Assembly (NCBI RefSeq): GCF_001659605.2 | Contig: NC_035163.2 | Span: 29,042,158 to 29,106,157, forward strand | From: Manihot esculenta | Lineage: Eukaryota > Streptophyta > Magnoliopsida > Malpighiales > Euphorbiaceae | Reading direction: 5' to 3' | DNA: 64,000 nucleotides | Shown: in pieces, positions 33,233-43,499 of the stretch | Numbering within the stretch: the stretch's first letter is position 1 | How the letters are laid out: each line of letters starts with the position of its first letter | Position numbers and translations under genes: made by a program | The notes under the pieces: model-generated | What the model was told of the DNA's origin: nothing | What the model saw: only the letters and a program-made list of their open reading frames with translations | The model's database searches: none

Positions 33233-35034
33233 ATGGCTTTCTCTTCTTTCCTATCTCTTAGTTTCTGCCTTCTAGTTTTCTTGCATGGCTGTTTTGCTCA
33301 AATAGAACCAGTAACCACGCATCCCAGAGGGTTTCCACCATTGCAGCGCCGACAGCGCCCACAAAGGGACGAATGCCAACTCGATCGCATTAGTGCCGTG
33401 GAGCCCCATCGGAGGATCCAATCGGAGGCTGGTGTTACAGACGTCTGGGACGAAAATGATGATCAATTTCAATGTGCTGGTGTTGTAGCTATGCGCCATA
33501 TTATCCGAGAGAAAGGTCTTCTGTTGCCACAATACGTCAATGGACCTAAGCTCATATACGTAGTACAAGGCACGTAATCTTTTATATATCTTGTGTAAAC
33601 AGCATATAGCTCCTGAATCTTCAATGTAGTGATCATTTACATTTCTTTGTTTCCAATTGCAGGCAGAGGTGTTCAGGGAGTTGTCTTTCCAGGCTGCCCT
33701 GAGACATACCAGTCATCAGAATCACGACCACAGCCACAACCACGATATGGTGGTTTTGGTCAATCGGGCAGAGAAAGCATGAGAGACCACCACCAAAAGG
33801 TTCGACAAATCCGAGAAGGCGATGTCATCGCCGTACCTACTGGAGTAACTCAATGGGTATACAATAACGGAAGGACTCCTCTTGTTTTGGTTCAAGTTGT
33901 TGACACCAACAATCCGGCCAACCAGCTCGACCAAAATCACAGAGTAAGAAACCACGAAAATCCAGTGCATAATGAGTGAAGATTTTATTGATATCTTCTA
34001 ATAAATTTGATATATTATTTCAGGTATTCTTCGTTGCTGGGAACCCACAACTAGATGTGCAGAGCAAGAAAGGGGAATCCCAGAGAGGTGAGAGGAGCGA
34101 AAGGGGCCTAACCCGGAAGCCAGCTGAGCGTGATACAGCTGGAAATGTCTTCTCAGGAATGGACGAGCGGGTACTGGCTGAAGCTTTCAACGTCAACACT
34201 GATGTTGCAAGAAGGCTAAGGGGAGAAGATGATTACAGGGGCATGATTGTGACGGTTGAGCGTGGACTTGAGGTGCTAACCCCACAACGAAGCCCAGAAG
34301 AGGAAAGACAAATAAAAGAGGAAGAACAACAGAAACAATTCGAGCTCGGACCATCACGTGGGACCGGCGGATACAATGGAGTAGAGGAAACTTTATGCAC
34401 AGCTAAGCTTAGACACAATGTCAATGACCCATCAGACACCGACATCTTTAACCCAAGAGCCGGCCGTATCACCACCGTCAATAGCCACGTCGTCCCCATT
34501 CTCAGAAACCTCCAATTCACTGTTCAGAAAGGTGTCCTCTATAGGGTAAGGCTTACAAACACACGATTACTACTCACACTTAAATAATTACAAGTTACTG
34601 AACCACACACATTTCTGATGAATTTGTGGCAGAATGCTATATTTGCACCACACTGGAACGTCAATGCCCACAGCGTAAACTACGTCGTTAGAGGAAATGG
34701 TCATGTCCAGATGGTTGATGACAATGGAAACACAGTATTTGATGGACAAGTTCAGGAAGGTCAAATGTTTGTAGCCCCACAAAACTTCGTGGTAGTGAAG
34801 AAGGCTAGCGAGCAAGGCATGGAGTGGGTATCCTTCAAGACTAATGACGCAGCCAAAGTTTGCCAACTAGCCGGAAGGGTGTCGGCGATCAGGTCCATGC
34901 CAGTGGAAGTGCTCGCAAACGCGTTCCAGGTTTCCATAGAGGAAGCCATGAGGATTAAGAATAATAGACAAGAAGTGACTCTGCTTAGCCCTCGAACTAG
35001 GTCTCGATTTAATGTTACTGAAGGCAGCGAATAA
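33233..35034 (+). CDS. 11S globulin (legumin-type) seed storage protein precursor
   Basis: Seed storage protein of protein-storage vacuoles, made as a proglobulin trimer and cleaved to a hexamer. Exons 33233-33569, 33663-33943, 34024-34545 and 34633-35034 join in phase to 513 aa, normal for the family. A hydrophobic signal peptide (residues 1-22, ending GCFA) precedes QIEP. Cys48 (DECQL) and Cys81 (DDQFQCAG) fit the conserved acidic-chain disulfide; Cys124 (FPGCPE) and Cys331 (NGVEETLC) fit the interchain bond. The vacuolar processing site is Asn324-Gly325. Two cupin domains are recognisable; Arg/Glu/Gln-rich linkers lie near residues 218-240 and 295-315. Exon 1 ends CAAG followed by GCACGT, so intron 1 needs either a GC donor (giving VQGRG) or a shifted GT/AG pair (33573/33667, giving VQGTG). 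No lesion was found, unlike the neighbouring pseudogene. Confidence 0.95.
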
Positions 35035-38000
35035 ATAATAGTGCAACTATGCAATTGTACGTACAATAAGGAGGAAAAACACTAGTTAATATTAGGGTTT
35101 TAAAAAAGAATAAAGCCTTTGTTTTGGCACTCATGAGGACCAGCTTTGGTTCTTTGTTCTATCAATGTATATATTGTCTTGCGGGAGAGGATATGTAAGT
35201 TTACGAATCCGAGCTAAATAAATTAATGTTGATCAAATAAAATTTTCCACAAAGTTTATTAGTTAAACTTTGCCATTCTCTTTGATGAAGTTGAAATTTA
35301 AATTAATTAAGCTAGCAAGGAATTAATAATTTTTTGGCATTCAAAACTCGGATATAGTCGAAGGAAGTAACAATTTTAATAACCTAGATCTTCTGCAAAT
35401 TTAGCCAAGATGCGGGCCTAGGCCTGGGCTCATTCGTGATGATCTTGGGGCTGTAAACTTATACTTGTGCTTTCTTTTACAGCACCCATTAATTCTGAAG
35501 ATTATACACCTTCCTTTTAACCCTTAGAGCTTTATTTTTTTGGAAACTTTTTAAAATGTTTCTTTCTCTTTTCATTTAGATCTTCTAGTTATCTTGCATC
35601 CTCTCTTTTTATTGTCTTCTTTATGCATTTTGGCAATGATTTTTCACTTAACATGCCCTTGTTTAATTGTCAAGTTGGTGTGTATAGAGAAGTAAATTCA
35701 CCTCTACAATTCAAATATTACTTTCCTTATTTTCAATATTATCTTAATTTTTTATTTTTTTATAATTAAATATTTAAGTGAAGATTAATAGAAAATTGAA
35801 AATTATGTTTATTGATAAATAACAATACATGAAAATTTTCATGTTATATATGAGTTATATATATATTCAAATAAAGAAAGGAAAAGGAATTAATTAAATT
35901 AAAGTTTATGATAATTTTTATTATTATCATAAAAAATTATATATTGATTATTATATGATTTGAGTCTTTATTTTTTAAAATTTAAGTATTTTATCAATAT
36001 ATAATTTTCTCTTTTAAATTAAATATTATATATATATTTAGAGTAGAATATTTATGTAATTTTTATAGTCACAAACCATTTATTTCATAAAAATTTAACA
36101 TATTAATAAAACATATTCAAATTATATATTTTTTTTAAATAATTTTTTTTAAATTACAAATAAGTCATTTTGTATCAAAGGAGACTTAAATTTTTATTGC
36201 ATTCATTAATCAATAAAATTTTACTTATAAAAATTTCAACGAAAATAATATTTACGAAAAAATGAATAATGAATAATGAATTTAGGAATTAATTTCTCCT
36301 AAATACATTGACCTTTGTATTGATGGATTTTAATTAAATAATTGAAGAATACTAGTTTAAAACGTCCTCTTTTTTTTTTTTCTTTTTTTTTTGAAATGGT
36401 TAAAACGTCTTCTTATATGTAAATAACGAAAAATTATAAGATATAATGATGATTTGGTTACATAACATACCAAAACATTAAAAAATTAACGTGTGAATGA
36501 ATAAACTTATTTTTAAAAAAAATGCTTAGTTATTAGTTTAAGAATAAAAAATGCTTGATTCGTTCCTTCATTAGCCGGAAGGAATTTGATCATTCGAAGA
36601 ACGAACAAGAAAAGGCTTACTGTTTAGGTAGGATAGATAGATGTAGTCCAATGGCTAAAGAAAAAATAACGAATAATGATTTGAGTTTCAACCCACTGAT
36701 CTACTTTGCGCACAAAATTAGGTAACCCATAGAATCCAAAAATTTCACCACCTCCTCCTTCGCCATGAGAGATTTAGCTACTTTTCTCTCAGCTATATTT
36801 AGTAAATTAGCAAATTCAGGGTTATTGCCGTCGTCATGCGCAACTTGAGAAACTCAGTGCAATGGGACACTGGCGGTTGGCAATTATACAGTTAAAAACC
36901 TTCGCCGGCAAATTTGACTTCCGACGGATGAGATGTAGCTAGTTTTTATTTTTCCTTTTTTTTTCTTTTTCTTTTAATGAGAAATACTTACGTGTGCTAA
37001 ATCTATATCATCTATAATTAAGAGGCGGAGATACATAACAATTTTTTATTTATGATGCATTATACTATATATCACTAAAAAAATAGTATTTTATTAGTTA
37101 ATGAATTTAAACTTAATAGAAATAAAATCATATTATTCAAAAGCGGTGAGTATATATATATCATATCAACTTAATTTAAAATCAGAATTAATTATAAATT
37201 AATGATCGGAGAGGAAATCAGTCTCAAATTAAGATAAAAAATATGAAGCTCCAAATTAAACCACCTAATTAATTATTAATAATCGAGAGATTTATAATTT
37301 AATTTTTAAATATTGTCATTATTAATAAGTAAGTTTCTACATTTTCAAAAATCTATTAAAATATTTTTATCTTTTCTATTCGTCTACAAAATAGTTCTTC
37401 CGTCTACTTCTGCTGTTAAAAATATAATAAAATATCAAATTACCCCCTTCTTTTCCTCCTCCTCCTCCTCCTCCTCCTCCTCCTCCTCCTCCTCCTCCTC
37501 CTCCTCCTCCTTTTTCTTCTTCATCGGTTCTTCTTCTTTTTCTTTTTCTTCTTCTTTGATTTTACTTTAATTTTTCTTTTTATTTTTCTTCTTTAAGGAG
37601 AAGGAGGAGGAGGTTCTTCTTCTTCATCATCATCTTCTTCTCCTTCTTCTTCTTCTTTTTTCTTCTTTTTCTTCTTCTTCTTCTCCTTCTTCATCATCAT
37701 CATCATCATCATCATCTTCTTCTTCTTTTTTCTTCTTTTTTGAGGAGGAAGAGGAGGAGGAGGATGGACTATTTCGTTGACGAAAAGAAACGATAAGGAC
37801 GTTTTAATATATGTTAGAAAAGATAGAGACTATTTTGTTGATTGAAATAAACAATAAAGACGTTTTAATGGATATGAGAAAAGATAAAAACATTTTATTA
37901 GATTTCTGAAAATGTAGAGAGAGACTATTTCATTGACGTAAAGAAATAATAAGAATATTTTAATATATATAAGAAAAGATAAGGACTAATTCATTGATGT

Positions 38001-39732
38001 AAAGAAATTATATTGACGTTTTAATAGATATGAGAAAAAATAAGAACGTTTTAATAGATTTCTGAAAATATAGGGACTGACTTGTTAATAATAGCAATAT
38101 TCAAGAACTAAATAAGAGATTTTAATTGAGAGCAAAATTGAATTTTAAAAATTTTCTCAATCATTCGTTATCTATTTTTAACGGAAAAGAGGATAGAAGA
38201 ACTATTTTGTTGAAGGAGAGAAAAAATAAGAACATTTTAATAGATTTCTGAAAATATAAAGACCGACTTGTTAATAATAACAATACCTAAACACTAAATT
38301 GTAAATCTCCCATAATAATTTATTAGTTTAAATATTGATATTTTAGGACACCAATTAGAGAGATTCTGAAAACCCTAAAGACAAGCCAGAATGGAAAGTC
38401 CAAAAACAACAGCGCAGAGAAAGAATTATTTGCAAAGATACGGATATTTCAGCCTCTCGTTTAGGTGTAAAAATGGTCTCAACGGGTCCAAGAAGCTGTA
38501 TAGCCAGCAAAACAGACAATGGCCCTCTTATTGCTTTATGCTTTGCAATTTTTTTTTTCTTTTTTGAAAAAAAAAAGAAGGAATTCAGCGCCTGGCGCCT
38601 TTCCCAGTTGGAAAGGATTTCTTTTCTTGCTGTCCTTTACAAATCAGTGATCGAAATGGGGGAGAAAATTAAGAAACTAAAAATAAGAATGCATGTGGAA
38701 GATATATGTCCGGCGAAATGTGTCAAGAGATCACTCTTTGATGCGGATTTCACCTTGATTTTAGTAAGTATACAAAGTAATGTACTAGGCTTGCTAGCTA
38801 GTTTTCTAAACCAACAAGAAAAGAATGCTTTTAATTTTATTTATGTGCGTGGTAGATCCAGCCAAAAGCAGAGATAACGTTTGCTTATTGCTCTGAAAAA
38901 GAAAGAGGCTCTTGGTATATAAAGAATACTACTTTTATTTCAAATCAGAAGAGTTGATCTTAGGTGACAACGGTCGATCTTATATATTATTCAATGTGGG
39001 TTGTCTCTAATGGCAGCCTTCTTTAAATTTTTAACCTTAATTAATTACAACCAACCTAGTCTGTATATACACCAATCTGAAAGAGTAAATATTTAAATGC
39101 ATACACTCAACCCCTTTAAAAATATCTATATAAACAATATGCTGCAGGTAAAAATTTTCTCCAACGGTCAAAATCTTCTTCCCTAATTATTCTCGAGGTG
39201 GACAGACACTAAAAAGACAGGAGCGCTTCTAGATATGGGACAATTTCCATAGAGCAGTTGAAACGTTGAGCTCTGATAACAAACACTCGACCCCATTATA
39301 TTAAAGTGGAAAAGGAAATCATTTCAAATCACTAGCTCTTTTTTAACCATAATGGAATTGGAGCCCACCTCTCAGTGGCAGGATCTCTCATTTCTCTGCT
39401 TTCACTTGCGGGGTAAACTTAGGACCCAAGCTTGCTTTCACTATAGGACCTCCAACATTACCGAAAGTTAATCATCAAGACTACTTCACAAACAAGAAAT
39501 CATTTATTTCTTTTTTAGACCAATTTGCCTTTAATGCCATCCTAAACCAGCACATCATCTTTGATTCTGAGTGGCATTTTTGTTATATAGTGAAATATAC
39601 AAGGACATTTCGTACCACCAGCATATATATAAGTCCTATAATAATCAACTCTATGGTCTATAAGAAATGCAAACCCTTCCTTAGAATTCTTCTGCTTATC
39701 CATTTCCGACAAGAAAATTAAACAAACACTTG
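35035..39732. other. long intergenic region with pyrimidine microsatellites
   Basis: Polyadenylation-like AATAAA text follows the legumin stop near 35031 and 35107. The rest to 37.4 kb is AT-rich with no supported gene. Pyrimidine microsatellites lie at 37440-37770. From 37790 to 38290 a phrase of the type AAGAAATAATAAGAACGTTTTAATAG recurs several times with variation, perhaps an old diverged repeat. A plus-strand open frame at 38473-38877 has no recognisable domain and is not called. Confidence 0.5.
37455..37510 (+). repeat. (TCC)n microsatellite
   Basis: About 18 uninterrupted CCT/TCC units, followed to 37770 by mixed TTC, TCA and CTT runs. The array is long enough to be highly variable in length. 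Confidence 0.95.
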
Positions 39733-40329
39733 ATGTCTCATTCCAGCCTGGGAAAGAAGCTTCAACCTGCAAAGAAGGCGTGGAAACGCTTAGCCAAAAC
39801 AGTCGAGGCAAAATTCCATAATCTCAACTTATCTAAAGCCATCAAGGTCATCAAGACCAACTCCAGTCGCCTCCTCTCTTATTGCTCTATCCGTTTCGTC
39901 CATCCTCTCAAGAAACGTTTCTTAACAACACCACCTTATCGTGGCTACCGTTCCAACAGCCATCCTTACCGACACTATTATAGCAACAAGAACCAGGTTC
40001 ATAACAATTTCTCACCCATATACATAGACCAGCTCTATTCTGTAGAGGCTGCAGGATCGTCGACGTTTTTGCTGCAGGCCAAGCATTTCAATGCAGAAAC
40101 TAGCAGCAGAGGTAAACAGTTGGTTGATGAGCAGGTTTTACCCAGAAAAGAAGAGAAAGTGCTTTATAGCATTGAAGATGCTTGGAGAGAAGTTGTTGCT
40201 AAATCACCGCAGCTACGGCCAGTGGATGAGAGAGCTGAGGAATTTATATCAAATTTTCATAAAGATATAAAGCTTCAGAAGGAGAAATCAATTCTTGAAT
40301 TTGAGGAGATGCTGGCTAGGGGTGCCTAG
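39733..40329 (+). CDS. DUF761-domain protein (cotton-fibre-expressed type)
   Basis: Plant-specific protein of unknown biochemical role; DUF761 (PF05553) members are small proteins linked by some reports to growth and stress. The single-exon frame of 198 aa begins MSHSSLGKKLQPAKKAWKRL. The first 60 residues are strongly basic and could target nucleus or membrane. A middle Tyr/His/Asn-rich stretch (YRGYRSNSHPYRHYY) is low in complexity. The C-terminal 35 residues match the family signature: VDERAEEFISNFHKDIKLQK, then SILEFEEMLARG. The codon before the chosen ATG is TTG, not a likely plant start. The upstream region is AT-rich without a convincing TATA box. It ends 507 bp before the retrotransposon insertion at 40836, so its 3' flank but not its coding region was changed. 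Confidence 0.88.
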   Translation: MSHSSLGKKLQPAKKAWKRLAKTVEAKFHNLNLSKAIKVIKTNSSRLLSYCSIRFVHPLKKRFLTTPPYRGYRSNSHPYRHYYSNKNQVHNNFSPIYIDQLYSVEAAGSSTFLLQAKHFNAETSSRGKQLVDEQVLPRKEEKVLYSIEDAWREVVAKSPQLRPVDERAEEFISNFHKDIKLQKEKSILEFEEMLARGA

Positions 40330-40835
40330 CTAAAGGATCAATTTGCATTCTTTTATCCCCTTTTTATTTTAATTTTATCATTTACCAAGAGTGTGGATTA
40401 ACAGGAAAAAAAAAAAAGAAGATATTAGCTAGGTTTATAAATTTTACTTTTCCAGTAAACAACAGGGCCAACGCCCAATACTAGGAAAAAAAAAAACAAG
40501 TACGAGGTACACGACTCCGCTAATATCATGAAGAAGACTGCTCATACTGGGTGCCAGTGTGGGAGGGCGAGGGAACCCATCATTCACGCCTAGAGGCTAG
40601 AGTGGCTTTACTAAAAGATGAATTGAAGAAGACCGTCATTTCTTTTAGTTAATTTTTTTTTTTTATCGAAAACGTGTGACAATGTAATTAAGAGTATTTG
40701 TGTGAACCTTGTTGAGTTTTCTTTTGAACTATAAAATGTGTATGATTTTTCTTTTTGTGACTTAAGGTACGGTGGATTTTGATATTGATTTCTTTCGGGA
40801 AGAGATTTTTATTCGACATGACTGTTTTTTACATA
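40330..40835. other. 3' flank of the DUF761 gene up to the retrotransposon
   Basis: Short spacer with poly-A tracts near 40408 and 40480. No gene is seen. The last five bases, ACATA at 40831-40835, are the left target duplication of the retrotransposon. Confidence 0.7.
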
Positions 40836-41329
40836 TGATGATCTGAGATCCAATAGGGTTTTACAAGGGTTTATGTATTACAGAATAAGGCTTAAGTTTC
40901 CTGAGGAGGGGACTCCTCTTTTATACATTGTCTTGCTTGCTGGTGACGTGTAAAGGCCTCTCTAGGATTGGGCCACGCGTCTCTGCCATGCGGATTCGGA
41001 GGTACTAGGGTATCAGCCGCCTGCTCCATGCGTAACGGCCTCTGATTCTCCTCGTGCGTACGTTTAAGCGAATCTGCCAGGCTGTCTGGTGAATATTATT
41101 CTGGATCCTGGGTTGGGCCGAGAGTCGGGCCGGACGCTAGGCCTGAGAGGAGAGAGTATGCTTCGTGTGGGCTGGGTCGTTATGAGTGAAGAAGCTGGGC
41201 CGAGCCCGGTCTTGAAGGTTGAATGAGTCAGGCTTGTTGGGTATATCAGATACGTGGGCCTCTATGTTATGGGCCTTTAGCTGTGGTTAAGCCCCTGGTC
41301 CGGGGTAAAAAAAAATCCAGCGGTCATCA
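40836..41329 (-). repeat. 3' LTR (left copy)
   Basis: 494 bp, TG...CA ends, identical to the right copy except for three substitutions, near 40856 (G versus A), 40967 (T versus C) and 41084 (G versus A). It contains GGGCC-rich text such as GGGTTGGGCCGAGAGTCGGG. Confidence 0.95.
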
Positions 41330-41352
41330 ATTGCCCCTTCACCTTCTCGGGA
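41330..41352 (-). other. polypurine tract next to the 3' LTR
   Basis: Read on the minus strand, GAGAAGGTGAAGGGGCAAT abuts the start of the 3' LTR (TGATGACC). This purine-rich stretch is where plus-strand DNA synthesis would be primed. Confidence 0.75.
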
Positions 41353-43235
41353 GTTATTGCTCCAACTGCCGAGGGGGTGAATATCAAGAACCATTATGGC
41401 CGCGTCTGTTCGTGTCTAGGTGTCTTTATAATACCCTTTCCTCTTTTTATCATTGCGCAGTTTATGAATCCTATATGCTCTTTCCTCTTTCGGGCTTTTC
41501 TTTACTCTCCGCGTTCTCTGCTATCTTTGCTTTCTTGTCATCACTATCTGGACATGTCCTTTCTTTCCTTTCCCATGAATACCTTTTAAGGACTCTGACG
41601 GTCATTAGTTGAGAATTCGACTCCCCTGTCCTGCAAAATACAAACTTTCGGATATATATTAACATCACCTCCTTACCAGTCCCAGGCATTCTGTGGGAGC
41701 AAAGGGATTTTTCTTTCGAATTTGTCTGTCTGTTTCCTTCTTCCGGCGGGATTTTTGTATTGCCCCAGGAATTTGCTTTAAACTCGCTTTTATCATCTCG
41801 ACGGAAGATTATCCTAACTTATCTCTGTTTTGGGACCCTTTTGCAGTACCTGAGATGAAGATGAGTCAATTCAAAATTCCTGAGGATTGAAAGTTACCTC
41901 TAAGGAGTTTGAACGTTGTTTCGGAGATCCTTCTGGTAGGGCGGTCGATGGGTAGGACCATTCGGCAAGTTGCTGAAACTACTTCGTCCAGGACTTCTGG
42001 TCGACCTCCCCCCCTGTTATCTTCTTTTGATATAAATGGAAGTGGCGCAAATGCTCAGCTTATTGTTTCTTTTGATGTGAAGTACCAGTATTATTGCTCC
42101 CTTCGATGTGAAGTACCAGTATTATGTGAGACTGAGATCTGCTGCATTCAGTCAAGTCTCCAGCGATTTCTTCGAATGTGTACTTCGCGATCTCTTCGGG
42201 ACCATAGCCCGAAGACTTATGTTTTTCATGTGTGGTGCACGGCCGGCATACAATATCTGAGCTTGTTCGAATGTACCGTGCATCACATTCGGGTAACCGA
42301 ACGTTTGCCCAGGGGGACAGTGAGAAATGCTTATGGGAATCAATTTGTTCAGTTCCCCTATAATAGCGGGACAGATCTTGGCCTTTTCTGAAAAACTCAC
42401 ATTCCGAGATGCGAGAAGTCCTCCGAACTGAAGACTAGAATAGTAGGGTAGGTGATAATCGTAGATGATGAAGTATCCGGATATGTAAATCCTTTAAGGG
42501 TGGTCTTCCATTCTGTAATGTAGGCCTTTGTAACGTGCTGTAATGTACTTTTCCTTTAATGAAATGCTTGTTTTTCATACTTGAACTTGTTCTTTTCTCT
42601 GTCATGGATGAAGTACTGATACTGCTCTTCTTCGTAGCTTTAGCCAACTAACTTGTGTTCCGTTTTTTTTTTTTTTTTTTTTTTCCGAGCTGAATTGACC
42701 GTATTTCGCGAACTTCTTCTTTTGGTCGATGAGCCGAGCCTCAGGCCTACTTAACCAATTTAACGGACGGTTTACCCTTCCGAGCTTGACTAACCGACCC
42801 GTGAGCTCGGTCTTTTCTTGATGGATTGAGCTTTGAGCCTCCTTTAGCCGACCGAGCTCTCAAGTTATGTTTTTCGACCTGGACTAATCCGACCTGTGAG
42901 CTCGGCCTTTTAATCCTTGAGTTAATTTCTGAGCTCTTAGCTCTGTATGATCCCGAGGTGCTCTTGGCGCCTCTTTCCAATCTCACAGCCTTTGTTTAAC
43001 GATAAATCAAATCTTATAACTTTTTAAGTGATGAGCAAGTCTGACCTTTATCATGCTCCCATTTGCTTGTACTTTTGAGTCTTTTCATGACTTGCCCCTC
43101 TGTTTCCTCGGCATTTACCATAAAGTAGTAGACTAAGTTGCTCTGACTGATGAGTTGGGCTTGTATTATGTGAATGGCGAATGGGCTTTTAAATGATGGG
43201 CTGTCATCGTGTATTTGGCCCTTGATAGATGTGGA
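41340..43235 (+). pseudogene. probable collapsed second copy of the antisense gene cassette
   Basis: The start of this stretch (CGGTCATCA, CCCCTTCACC, GGGGGTGAATATC at 41321-41385) resembles 43235-43310, just upstream of the intact antisense gene (GCGATCATCC, CCCCTTTACC, GAGGGTAAACTTCG). Its end near 42490-42580 (ATCCTTTAAGG, TTTAATGAAATGC, GTTTTTCATA) resembles the 3' end of that gene near 46495-46590. After each copy comes the same kind of degenerate GAGCTCGG repeat DNA. The open coding region is missing between. Short frames such as 41909-42391 have no domain. A 32-bp direct repeat around GATGTGAAGTACCAGTATTA lies near 42075-42125. Confidence 0.5.
42690..42970. repeat. degenerate GAGCTCGG-type short repeats (first block)
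   Basis: Variants of CCGACCTGTGAGCTCGGCCTTT and GAGCTCTTAGCT recur every 40-60 bp. A 20-odd-base T run precedes the block at 42662. The same phrases recur downstream of the intact antisense gene. Confidence 0.6.
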
Positions 43236-43499
43236 TAAGCCCAGCGATCATCCTTTTGCCCCTTTACCGTCTCGCCGGTTATTACCTAACCGTTGAGAGG
43301 GTAAACTTCGAGAATAATTAATGATTGAGCCGCTCCAAGACAAAACTGTTCAGATCAACGCCCTGCCTCATAATTGCCTTTCTTTTCGAATTCCTTCTGT
43401 CTTTTGAAGAACTAGCTCTTGTCTGCTCTCTGTCTTCCTGCAACTCCTTGTACGGTTTTTCATCCCATCGTGTTCTCAGGTACGCTTCCTTGTTCTTTC

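Noticed and set aside
37313..37570. open frame with a poly-Ser stretch
   Set aside because: It is a translation of the (TCC)n microsatellite, not a gene.
38473..38877. 134-codon plus-strand open frame
   Set aside because: Starts in AT-rich spacer, has a poly-Phe/Lys stretch from a T/A run, and no domain or splice context.
41223..41612. 129-codon frame crossing the LTR boundary
   Set aside because: Begins inside the LTR and has no similarity to gag, pol or the antisense protein.
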